DNA from: Geitlerinema sp. BBD 1991-9
GTDB taxonomy: Bacteria; Cyanobacteriota; Cyanobacteriia; Cyanobacteriales; Geitlerinemataceae
Reading direction: 5' to 3'
NCBI GenBank assembly: GCA_001657325.1
Contig: LWRO01000005.1
Span: 186,001-250,000, forward strand
DNA length: 64,000 nt
Shown: one piece after another, positions 36,923 through 44,790 of the stretch
Layout of the letters: every line of letters starts with the position of its first letter
Position numbering within the stretch: the stretch's first letter is position 1
Notes under the pieces: generated by a model
What the model was told of the DNA's origin: nothing
What the model saw: the letters and a program-made list of their open reading frames with translations, nothing else
Databases searched by the model: none
Translations under genes and position numbers: made by a program

Positions 36923-38209
36923 ATGGCAAGGATTTTAATTGTTGACGATGAAATTACAACACAACTCGTGTTACAAGACTTACTTGAAAGTGAAGGACAC
37001 GAGGTTTTTGTTGCCGATGACGGATGGCAAGGATGGCAACTCGCACTCGAGCGCGATCCGAACTTAATTGTTTGCGATTGGATGATGCCGAACATTGACG
37101 GACTCGAACTCTGTCGTCGGATCAAAGCCAAGCCAGAATTAGAAGCGGCATTTTTTATTTTACTAACGGCTCGAGAAAATCTCGACGATCGCGTTCGCGG
37201 TTTGGATGCCGGTGCAGATGATTTTATTTCTAAACCTATCGAAACGGAGGAGTTATTAGCACGAGTTCGTGCGGGATTGCGCCTCAACCACTTAAACGAG
37301 CAATTGAGTCAATCTTTACAGCAATTACAAGCTGCTCAAGCTCAATTAGTCCACGGGGAAAAAATGTCGAGCCTGGGGCGTTTGGTGGCGGGAATTGCCC
37401 ACGAGATCAATAATCCTATCAACTTTATTTATGGCAATTTAACTTACGTTAGCGAATATACTCAAACGGTTTATCAGTTAATCGAAGAAGCAATCGAAGA
37501 ACCTGATTTTTCTCACGATCGACTACTTGAAAAAATCGAAGAACTCGACATTCCTTTTATCGTCAAAGATATGAAAAAAATCGTATCTTCCATGAAAGAA
37601 GGAGCCGAGCGCATCCGCGAGATCGTGATTTCGTTGCGGGAGTTTTCGAGTACCGAGCGAGCTGGCGTTCACTCGATCGATGTTCGCCGATCGATCGATC
37701 TCGCCTTGTCGATCCTCGCACATCGCTTGACGGATCGATCGAACAATCCTACGATCGAAGTCGTCAAAGACTATGGAGAAATACCGTCGATCGAAGGCTA
37801 TGCGGGTTCGCTCAATCAAGTATTTTTGAGTTTGATTGAAAATGCGATCGATGCTTTAGTTGAAGCTTCCACGGCGAAACAAGACTCTCAGAAACGAGAT
37901 TCTCAATGGAAACCACAGCTTCGCATTCAAACGACGACAACACCAGACAACAAAGTTGAGGTGACGATTTCCGACAACGGAAACGGAATTCAAGACGCGA
38001 TTTCCGATAAGATTTTCGATCCGTTTTTTACGACAAAACCAGTCGGACAGGGGAAAGGCCTCGGACTGGCCATCTGCTATCAAATCGTCGTTCGACAGCA
38101 TGGTGGAGAATTGAACTATCGATCGACTCCGGACTCGGGAACGCAATTTGTCGTTTGTCTTCCCCTGAAACCGGCGGTCGTCGAACCGGAATCGATGTTA
38201 GCGCCGTGA
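36923..38209 (+). CDS. Response regulator-histidine kinase (REC-HisKA-HATPase)
   Basis: This 428-residue soluble protein has an N-terminal receiver (ILIVDDE, phospho-Asp in LIVCDWMMPN, K of FISKPIE), a coiled-coil linker (SQSLQQLQAAQAQL), then HisKA with IAHEINNP. The HATPase domain has LSLIENAIDAL, DNGNGI, FDPFFTTKPVGQGKGLGLAI. Such REC-first kinases receive phosphate from another kinase's HPt and pass it on. The gene follows the hybrid kinase in the same direction after 190 bp, of which 109 bp are MITE plus duplication, so the ancestral spacing was about 80 bp and co-transcription is likely. Confidence 0.9.
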   Translation: MARILIVDDEITTQLVLQDLLESEGHEVFVADDGWQGWQLALERDPNLIVCDWMMPNIDGLELCRRIKAKPELEAAFFILLTARENLDDRVRGLDAGADDFISKPIETEELLARVRAGLRLNHLNEQLSQSLQQLQAAQAQLVHGEKMSSLGRLVAGIAHEINNPINFIYGNLTYVSEYTQTVYQLIEEAIEEPDFSHDRLLEKIEELDIPFIVKDMKKIVSSMKEGAERIREIVISLREFSSTERAGVHSIDVRRSIDLALSILAHRLTDRSNNPTIEVVKDYGEIPSIEGYAGSLNQVFLSLIENAIDALVEASTAKQDSQKRDSQWKPQLRIQTTTTPDNKVEVTISDNGNGIQDAISDKIFDPFFTTKPVGQGKGLGLAICYQIVVRQHGGELNYRSTPDSGTQFVVCLPLKPAVVEPESMLAP

Positions 38210-38235
38210 CCTTTTATTCAGTGCTTTAGGGGGTA

Positions 38236-38550
38236 CTATTGAGGGCGTTTGAAATAGCAAGCCGTTGTCGATTCATCTCGATCGCGTGCGGGTGCGTACA
38301 AACACGTGACCAGTTCAAATCCCAAATCTCCCAAATCCTGCATATCTCCCACAAAGCGTTCGTAGCCGGGATCGGTTTCTTGCGTTGCAGAAATCGATCG
38401 ATATTCCCATTTCAGCGGTTGAGGTGTGCTTGACGGAGGGGAAAACTGCGCCGACGCGGGACGCATCAACTGCAAAACCGCCACGAGTCCCAAGATCGCC
38501 AACGTGACGACGTTCGTAACAACCCGCCCATTCCATCGTTTCTGTGTCAT
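38236..38550 (-). CDS. Small secreted/anchored DUF4177-like protein
   Basis: This 104-residue protein has a single hydrophobic segment (VVTLAILGLVAVLQLM) followed by ASAQ, a plausible signal-peptidase site. The mature part, LKWEYRSISATQE ... DLGDLGFELVTCLYA ... ACYFKRP, follows the W-EY ... LG-x-GFELV ... YxFKRP pattern of DUF4177. Its function is unknown. Its ATG overlaps the TGA of the preceding glycosyltransferase (ATGA, 38547-38550), implying translational coupling. Confidence 0.7.
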   Translation of the reverse strand: MTQKRWNGRVVTNVVTLAILGLVAVLQLMRPASAQFSPPSSTPQPLKWEYRSISATQETDPGYERFVGDMQDLGDLGFELVTCLYAPARDRDESTTACYFKRPQ

Positions 38551-39722
38551 CGTTCAATTACTCCGCGATAAGCCTCGATCGATTGTTTGGCGATCGCATC
38601 CCAACTGTAATACTGAGAAGCGTAGGTTCGCGCGTTGTTCCCCCACATCCGACACGTATTGAGATCCGATAGCGCCCAACGCAATCGCTCGAATACCGAA
38701 TCTACCGTACACCGAGAAACCAATCCCGATTTCGACCCTTCGACCGCTTCCCAAATCTGCACGCGATCGGAGACGATAACCGGAGTTCCTACCGCCATTG
38801 CTTCCGCTACAGCAATTCCGAAATTCTCGTAATAGGACGGGAGAACGAACAAATCCGCACGGTGTAATAGCGCCGCTTTCACGTCGCCGCTGACGAATCC
38901 CGTGACGATCGACCTGTCGTTTAACGGCGATTGTCGGATTCGATCGACAATTCCCGTTTCGTACTGAGGATCTTGCGGATTGCTTCCCGCGAGAACGAAT
39001 TGAAAATCTAACCCTTCCGAGATCGATCGTTCCAACGCCGGAATCAGCAAATCGAGGCCCTTCTTCGGTTCGATGCGCGACATGAACAACACCAGCGGAC
39101 GAGTTCGATCGATCCCTTGCTTCGCCAAAATCTCATCCGCGTTGTCGGGATTCTCCAGCGGCGTGACCCCCAGCGGAATCACCCAATCCGTCGTTTTGAC
39201 CCCGAACCGTTCGGAAATTCGCGCCTCTTCAGCACTGGTAAAGTGAATCGCCGCCGCACCCGCAATGTTTCCCCGTTCTAACACCGCCGCATACAATTGC
39301 TTGAGTTGTCGCTTTTTTCGCAAATCCGCTGGATCGAGCGTTCCTAGAGGACGTAACACGTAAGGAAGTCCCCGCTGTCTAGCCACCCACGCCGCACAAC
39401 TGCTGAGGGGAGAAAATAGCGCGTGAACGTGTGCGATGTCGTACTCTGTGGCGTGAGTCTGTAACCATCGCAGCAAATCGAGGGAAAATTTGTAGCGGCG
39501 AAACGGAGAACAGCGGAAATACCAAACCGTGTAATTATCTTGCGGAACGGGTTGTTGGAGGGGAACGTCGAGAGGAGGTTGTCCCGCGTCGCCGTTGGAA
39601 TCGGTGGTAACGACCGTGACCTCAACCCCTTGACTCGCCAAAGCTTGGGAAAATCCGCGAACCATTTGACTCGGGCCGCCATAGACGAGGGAAATCGAGG
39701 GGACGATCTGTAATACCTTCAT
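38547..39722 (-). CDS. Glycosyltransferase family 4/GT-B
   Basis: This 391-residue GT-B protein starts MKVLQIVPSISLVYGGPSQ. The acceptor domain has VHALFSPL, and the donor domain has FMSRIEPKKGLDLLI and FVLPSYYENFGIAVAEAMAVGTPVIVSD, the E-x7-E motif of family 4. It should transfer a nucleotide sugar to a polysaccharide or glycolipid acceptor. The open frame extends 68 codons further upstream, but that part overlaps the divergent phosphoesterase and is non-coding. Coupled to the small DUF4177-like gene. Confidence 0.88.
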   Translation of the reverse strand: MKVLQIVPSISLVYGGPSQMVRGFSQALASQGVEVTVVTTDSNGDAGQPPLDVPLQQPVPQDNYTVWYFRCSPFRRYKFSLDLLRWLQTHATEYDIAHVHALFSPLSSCAAWVARQRGLPYVLRPLGTLDPADLRKKRQLKQLYAAVLERGNIAGAAAIHFTSAEEARISERFGVKTTDWVIPLGVTPLENPDNADEILAKQGIDRTRPLVLFMSRIEPKKGLDLLIPALERSISEGLDFQFVLAGSNPQDPQYETGIVDRIRQSPLNDRSIVTGFVSGDVKAALLHRADLFVLPSYYENFGIAVAEAMAVGTPVIVSDRVQIWEAVEGSKSGLVSRCTVDSVFERLRWALSDLNTCRMWGNNARTYASQYYSWDAIAKQSIEAYRGVIER

Positions 39723-39879
39723 GATTGGGTGGTGGGGCGATTTTCTTTCAACGATAGTCCAATTTTTTTCCGTCGCATAGAAAGTCCTCGAGCGTCTGTC
39801 GCTACACTGAGTAGGTGGACTGCGGCGAGCAAGAACGACGTTCCGCGAACGCGATCGAACGATAACAAACTCCGATACA

Positions 39880-40986
39880 ATGCGAAACTTTAGATTTGCG
39901 ATCGTCAGCGATTTACATATCGCCATCCCTCAAACCATCTGGGACAATCCCAGTCGCTTTCACCTGGTCGAAATTTCAATTCCCGTTTTAGAAACGATTT
40001 TCGATCGATTGCGATCGGCCGATCTCGACTTTCTCCTGATTCCCGGCGATCTCACCCAACACGGGGAACCGGAAAACCATCGCTGGTTAGCCAAGCGACT
40101 GGCGCAACTTCCCTATCCGGTGTTCGTCGTCCCCGGAAATCACGACGTTCCGGTTGCGGTTGCGGACGATCGATCGATCGGCATTGGCGATTTTACCCGT
40201 TACTACGCGCAATTCGGCTACGACGATCTCGATCGACTTTACTACACCCACGAATTGCTTCCAGGGTTGCACCTCATCGGTTTGAACTCCAACCTGTTCG
40301 ATGCGAGTGGAACGCAGTTCGGGGTTCTCGACGACGAACAATTTCAGTGGTTAGAAGCAGTTCTCGAGAAACGCCGCGACGAGGTTGTGTTGGTGATGAT
40401 ACATCACAACGTTATCGAACACCTACCGGGTCAGTCGCGAAACAAGCTCGGTCAGCGATATATGCTCGATAACGCACCGGTTTTGAGAAAGTTGCTTCGA
40501 TCGAACAACGTCCAATTGATTTTTACGGGACATCTTCACATTCAAGATGTTGCGTTCGATCGAGGACTTTACGACATCACGACTGGTTCGACTGTCACCT
40601 ATCCGCATCCTTACCGCATTCTTGAATATTACACCGATCTCCACGGTCATTCTTGGTTGCAAATTGAGTCGGGACGGGTTGAAGCGGTTGAAGGATGGCA
40701 CAATTTACCGAGAATTTCGAGAACTTGGATGGGCGATCGAAGTCGACCGTTTATGTTGCGGTTACTGACGGACGAACCGTTAAATTTATCGGAAGAAGAA
40801 GCCGAACCCCTCGTTCCGAGTTTGCGCTACTTTTGGGCGACGATCGCCGACGGTGACGCACAGTTTGAGTTTGCAAATTTCCCGCCAAAACCTCGCCGTT
40901 TCTTTGAATCGTTTAGTGCAACGCTAGAGAATGGGAGTTTGGCACTCATTGACAATCACGTCGCGTTGAAATTGGGATGTTGGTAA
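39880..40986 (+). CDS. Metallophosphoesterase (CpdA-like)
   Basis: This 368-residue protein has the complete metal-binding set: SDLH (Asp11, His13), PGDLTQHG, PGNHD, MIHHN and GHLHIQD. The N-terminal domain resembles class III cyclic nucleotide phosphodiesterases, but the substrate cannot be told from sequence. A C-terminal extension of about 110 residues is unassigned. No signal peptide. It is divergent from the glycosyltransferase. Confidence 0.82.
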   Translation: MRNFRFAIVSDLHIAIPQTIWDNPSRFHLVEISIPVLETIFDRLRSADLDFLLIPGDLTQHGEPENHRWLAKRLAQLPYPVFVVPGNHDVPVAVADDRSIGIGDFTRYYAQFGYDDLDRLYYTHELLPGLHLIGLNSNLFDASGTQFGVLDDEQFQWLEAVLEKRRDEVVLVMIHHNVIEHLPGQSRNKLGQRYMLDNAPVLRKLLRSNNVQLIFTGHLHIQDVAFDRGLYDITTGSTVTYPHPYRILEYYTDLHGHSWLQIESGRVEAVEGWHNLPRISRTWMGDRSRPFMLRLLTDEPLNLSEEEAEPLVPSLRYFWATIADGDAQFEFANFPPKPRRFFESFSATLENGSLALIDNHVALKLGCW

Positions 40987-41576
40987 TTTCAATTCTGTAG
41001 GCTTTTGATTTCGCGATCGATTTTTGGATAAAATCAAGAAATACACAAATCTTTTTTTGTAAATTTTTGACTCATAAAATATCATCTTTTAATCGAAATA
41101 CTACTTGTTTTAAATCTCAATAAAATCTCTTTAAAACGGATATCTAAGAAGAGTCAACCAGCAATTTGTGACCTATAATTTTACTCGAATCAATAATACG
41201 ATCGATTTTGTCTTTATCTATTCAATAAGATAGTTGTTTGTGATACCTCACATTTAATTGAAAGACTGAGGGGCTGTTGGAATTGCGGTAGTATTGGATT
41301 GCCTATGATACCAAGACCCTTGTCGGGGCGAACGGCCGTTCGCCCCGACACCAACGGTTTCAGAATTTCATTAACTCTGCTTATCACTCTGACTCCAACA
41401 GATCTAAGACTGAAGACTTTACTTTTATTATTCTTCAACCGATAAAATCCAATCACCAAAGCATTGGGGTGTTCGATTTTACATCCAGGTCTAATTTTTT
41501 ATATTGTATTAACCTCTTTCGAGAGATGTTTGTCATAAAATATAGGTTTAGCTCTTGTTAAAAAAAACAAAATGCA
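40987..41576. other. Intergenic region, AT-rich with palindrome
   Basis: A 590-bp gap, AT-rich, containing the 30-bp palindrome at 41321-41350. No ORF is supported. The last 100 bp must hold the promoter of the nuclease-like gene; no clear -10/-35 pair. Confidence 0.4.
41321..41350. repeat. Perfect 30-bp palindrome, GGGGCGAACG family
   Basis: TGTCGGGGCGAACGG and its exact complement, without spacer. The core is identical to that at 4279-4316, and the flanking bases (ACCCTTG) are also shared. Confidence 0.9.
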
Positions 41577-42197
41577 ATGGTAAATCGAAAAAATTTAGCC
41601 TTGGAAAAATTGTTTAAAACTCCCTATCGAGGTAACGAAAAATTCTCAGACAGCGATCGAAACCTCGATTTTACAGTTCTAGATTTTTGGAGCTGGTCGA
41701 ATTCTAATCTCCTAGAAAACACAATTCGTGGTGTTCTAGCAGAATTTATCGTCGCACGAGCCCTCAATATCGAGACGGACAGTCGAGTAGAATGGGAGAG
41801 TACAGATTTGTCCTTTGAAGAAGTCAAGATTGAAGTCAAAAGCTCTGCTTACATTCAAGCATGGGAACAGAAAAAACTCTCAACGATTCAGTTTTCCATT
41901 GCTCCGACTCACTTCGACAACACCCACCCAGATTTCAAGCAAGCCCCAAAACGACACAGTGATATTTATATTTTTTGCCTGTTTAAAGAAACCGATCCGC
42001 ATCAAATTAATCCCCTCGATCTGTCCCAATGGGAATTTTTCGTTCTCGCCACTCAAACGTTAAACGAACGAGTCGGAGCGCAAAAATCGATCGGTTTGAA
42101 TTCTTTAAAAAACCTCGATCCTAAAATAGTGCAGTACGATCGACTCCAATCGACCGTTCGATCGATCTCATCCGACCTCAAAAACGAACAGCTTTAA
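41577..42197 (+). CDS. Predicted PD-(D/E)XK nuclease-like protein
   Basis: This 206-residue protein contains LAEFIVARALN, VEWESTDLSFEEVKIEVKSSAYIQAWEQKKLSTIQFSI. The helix Glu, the D of STDL and the EVK after a beta strand fit the E-D-(E-x-K) order of PD-(D/E)XK nucleases, followed by a Q-containing strand. I do not recognise a named family. No methyltransferase or other defence partner adjoins; the DUF218 gene follows six bases downstream and may be co-transcribed. Confidence 0.6.
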   Translation: MVNRKNLALEKLFKTPYRGNEKFSDSDRNLDFTVLDFWSWSNSNLLENTIRGVLAEFIVARALNIETDSRVEWESTDLSFEEVKIEVKSSAYIQAWEQKKLSTIQFSIAPTHFDNTHPDFKQAPKRHSDIYIFCLFKETDPHQINPLDLSQWEFFVLATQTLNERVGAQKSIGLNSLKNLDPKIVQYDRLQSTVRSISSDLKNEQL

Positions 42198-42203
42198 ATC
42201 TCC

Positions 42204-42995
42204 ATGTTCTTCTTCCTCTCCAAACTCCTTCCCCTGTTCGTCTACCCCCTCGGCTTGAGTGCGTTACTGATGTTGCTGGCGCTGACGCTGCGGTGGAAAC
42301 GCCCCCGAAGTGCAGCCTTGGCGACGTTACTCGCGTTCGCCGTCCTCATGGCGGGGGGAAATGGTTGGGTGTGCGCCGGATTGGTTCGATCGCTCGAACG
42401 CCAACACGTCCCCACCGAACCCCTCCCGAACGCTGAAGCCATCGTCGTTTTAGGCGGCGCAACGAGATCGCCGTCCCCGCCGCGTCCTTGGGTGGAAGTC
42501 AACGAAGCTGGAGATCGAACCCTTTACGGGGCGAAACTATACCTCGAGGACAAAGCCCCCTACGTCGTGTTGTCCGGCGGACGCATTAGCTGGCGCGGCG
42601 AAATCGGTTCCGAAGCCGAAGACATGGCGCAGATTGTCGAAGCGTTGGGCGTTCCCGCTGAGGCTATTTTGCTCGATCGAACCTCCCTCAACACCTATCA
42701 AAACGCCACCAACGTCAAAAAAATCCTCGACGAACGGGGAATTCGCCGCATTTTACTCGTCACGTCGGCGTTACATATGCCTCGATCGTTGCGAGTGTTC
42801 CAAAAACAGGGATTCGATGCAATTCCCGCCCCCACCGACTTCCTCGTCACCGACGACAGCCTCGCCGCGATGGGAGAAAGCTGGGAATCGATCGTCCTTA
42901 ATATCATGCCCGATGCCCAACGCCTCGCCCTCACGACTCGCGCGATGAAGGAATACGTCGGCTTGCTCGTATACGGGTTGCGCGGTTGGTTGTAA
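42204..42995 (+). CDS. YdcF/ElyC-SanA family (DUF218) membrane protein
   Basis: This 263-residue protein has two N-terminal membrane segments (LPLFVYPLGLSALLMLLAL and SAALATLLAFAVLMAG), then the DUF218 domain: AIVVLGGATR, YVVLSGGRISW, SEAEDMAQIVEALGVP, LDRTSLNTYQNA and LLVTSALHMPRSL. ElyC and SanA act in envelope and peptidoglycan maintenance; the molecular activity is unclear. It lies six bases after the nuclease-like gene and converges on the amidase gene, with four bases between the stops. Confidence 0.87.
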   Translation: MFFFLSKLLPLFVYPLGLSALLMLLALTLRWKRPRSAALATLLAFAVLMAGGNGWVCAGLVRSLERQHVPTEPLPNAEAIVVLGGATRSPSPPRPWVEVNEAGDRTLYGAKLYLEDKAPYVVLSGGRISWRGEIGSEAEDMAQIVEALGVPAEAILLDRTSLNTYQNATNVKKILDERGIRRILLVTSALHMPRSLRVFQKQGFDAIPAPTDFLVTDDSLAAMGESWESIVLNIMPDAQRLALTTRAMKEYVGLLVYGLRGWL

Positions 42996-42999
42996 TCGC

Positions 43000-44781
43000 T
43001 TACCGATGTTCCGCAACCCACGCTTCGATTCCCTCCGCCAGCGAAAGTGCTAAAGCTTGCTGAGCTTGCGAATCGACAATCCACTCGAACTCGTCAGGAT
43101 TGATGAGAAAGCCCAACTCCAACAACACGGACGGCGCGACGCTGGGGCGAGTTAACGCGAAGTTCGCCCAAAATACGCCGTATTCCGGGCGGCTCAAGTC
43201 TGAAACCAGGTGACGGTACAGAAAGACCGCTAAATCGTGAGATTGGGGATGATACCAAAACGTGCCGATTCCGGCTGTATTTTCCGCGTCGCCGTTATCG
43301 GGGAGAGCGTTGTAGTGCAAGCTCAAGGCGAGATCGGGTTCGACTTTTTCGATAATTTGGACGCGATCGTGAGGCCACAGATCGATATCATCCTCTCGCG
43401 TCATGACAACCCTCGCCCCTCGACGTTCGAGTTCGTCGCGTAACAGCAAACTGACCGCCAGCACAACCTCTTTCTCAGGAGTACCAGTCGGGCCGCGCGC
43501 ACCCAAGTCTTCCGGGCCGCCGTGTCCGGGATCGAGAACGAGCGTCACGCCAGACAGCGGAAGCGTTGCAGGTGAAAAGCTTGGAGGATGGCGCAGGGAC
43601 AGAACGAGAGTGGTGTTGTCGTAGCGCAGTTTGTACCCCCACTGTTGGCTCGATCGAAAGTGAAAGCGATATTGTGCTTCGGTGGGGGACACTTGCTGCC
43701 AAGTCATGCGTTCGACCCAAGGATCGGCATCAAAGGCGATAAAATCCGTTTGCGCGGTGGTGTTGTGGAGAGTGAGAATCAGCGTGTCGTCCTCTTGTTC
43801 GATCGAAACCGGAACGGGCGTTTGTAGGGGAAAAAATACGTCCGTCCATCGCGCTCCGTGGCGGGCGCTGACACTGCGAACGATCGATCTCGGCGGAACG
43901 CCCCGACGAAGCACCTCCACCTCTTCCGCGCGAATCCAAGCCCCGTAATCGAGTCGCACCCATTCGCCTTCACGCCCCGTAATCTGAGCTTGCGCTCCTT
44001 TAGGTAGAGGCGTGAGGCGGGAGTAGCTGGTACTCGGTCCCGTTCGAGCCACGCCGCCTTCCACGACTACCTCGGCAACGTTGATGGTATCGGGGGATAA
44101 AATCTCGATCGATCCGCTTCCCGGTTGCGAAATCAGCTGTCCGTTCGCCTGCAATTCAAAAACGGGGGTTCCCCAGTTTCCCGCTGTCTCAAACTGGGTA
44201 CAACCGCGATACGTCATCATCGACGCGGTGGGGGGAATGGGTTGGTTTTGACCGACGAGAACGGCGAGGTTCGAGGGTAAGTCGTTCGCGTGGATGTCGG
44301 GAAGGAGGGAAACGGTTCGATTTCCCAAACGAACGAGGGCGGAAGTCGTAGCTGACGCGAGCGCGACGGCATTGAAACACACCAGCTCGCCTGGCATTCG
44401 CGCGATATCCACAGACGGCTCGATCGAGCCAAACCCCAACTGACCCGTGACGGTCGGTTGAAGCGACTGTCGCATGACGGTCAGCGAAATCGATCGATCG
44501 CCGTAGCGCACCTCAAACTGATTTTCACCCACCTGAAGCGGGAAACTGGGGGCGAAATGTCCGGCGGGCGATCGATCGATGGGATTACCGTTTACGAAGA
44601 CGTCTCCATCCGCACCCGCCGTACCGATAATAAAAATGCGATCGGCACTCGTTTGATGGTTGTTTGGCGGATAAGAGACAAACAAGTTGGTTTCAGCCAT
44701 AGCAGGAACGGCAAACACCCAAGGGACAACGAGAGCAGCGACGCTGGAAACGATGGGGTTTAGTTCGATGGAAAAGGTCAT
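43000..44781 (-). CDS. N-acetylmuramoyl-L-alanine amidase (Amidase_3)
   Basis: This 593-residue protein has a signal-like N-terminus (VSSVAALVVPWVFAVPAMA), a beta-rich region of about 350 residues including a bacterial SH3-like part (ARTGPSTSYSRLTPLPKGAQ), and a C-terminal Amidase_3 domain. Zinc and catalytic residues are seen in LDPGHGG, TPEKEVVL, SLHYNA and LLELGFL. It should be exported and cleave peptidoglycan side chains, as in cell separation. It lies nine bases after the CHASE2 kinase, so the two are co-transcribed. Confidence 0.9.
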   Translation of the reverse strand: MTFSIELNPIVSSVAALVVPWVFAVPAMAETNLFVSYPPNNHQTSADRIFIIGTAGADGDVFVNGNPIDRSPAGHFAPSFPLQVGENQFEVRYGDRSISLTVMRQSLQPTVTGQLGFGSIEPSVDIARMPGELVCFNAVALASATTSALVRLGNRTVSLLPDIHANDLPSNLAVLVGQNQPIPPTASMMTYRGCTQFETAGNWGTPVFELQANGQLISQPGSGSIEILSPDTINVAEVVVEGGVARTGPSTSYSRLTPLPKGAQAQITGREGEWVRLDYGAWIRAEEVEVLRRGVPPRSIVRSVSARHGARWTDVFFPLQTPVPVSIEQEDDTLILTLHNTTAQTDFIAFDADPWVERMTWQQVSPTEAQYRFHFRSSQQWGYKLRYDNTTLVLSLRHPPSFSPATLPLSGVTLVLDPGHGGPEDLGARGPTGTPEKEVVLAVSLLLRDELERRGARVVMTREDDIDLWPHDRVQIIEKVEPDLALSLHYNALPDNGDAENTAGIGTFWYHPQSHDLAVFLYRHLVSDLSRPEYGVFWANFALTRPSVAPSVLLELGFLINPDEFEWIVDSQAQQALALSLAEGIEAWVAEHR

Positions 44782-44790
44782 GTGGAAACT

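Noticed and set aside
38309-38325. TTCAAATC-like string resembling a tRNA T-loop
   Set aside because: No acceptor stem or anticodon arm can be formed around it; it is within a coding region.
39723-39926. 68-codon N-terminal extension of the GT4 frame
   Set aside because: It overlaps the divergent phosphoesterase start, and the GT-B fold starts at MKVLQIVPS.
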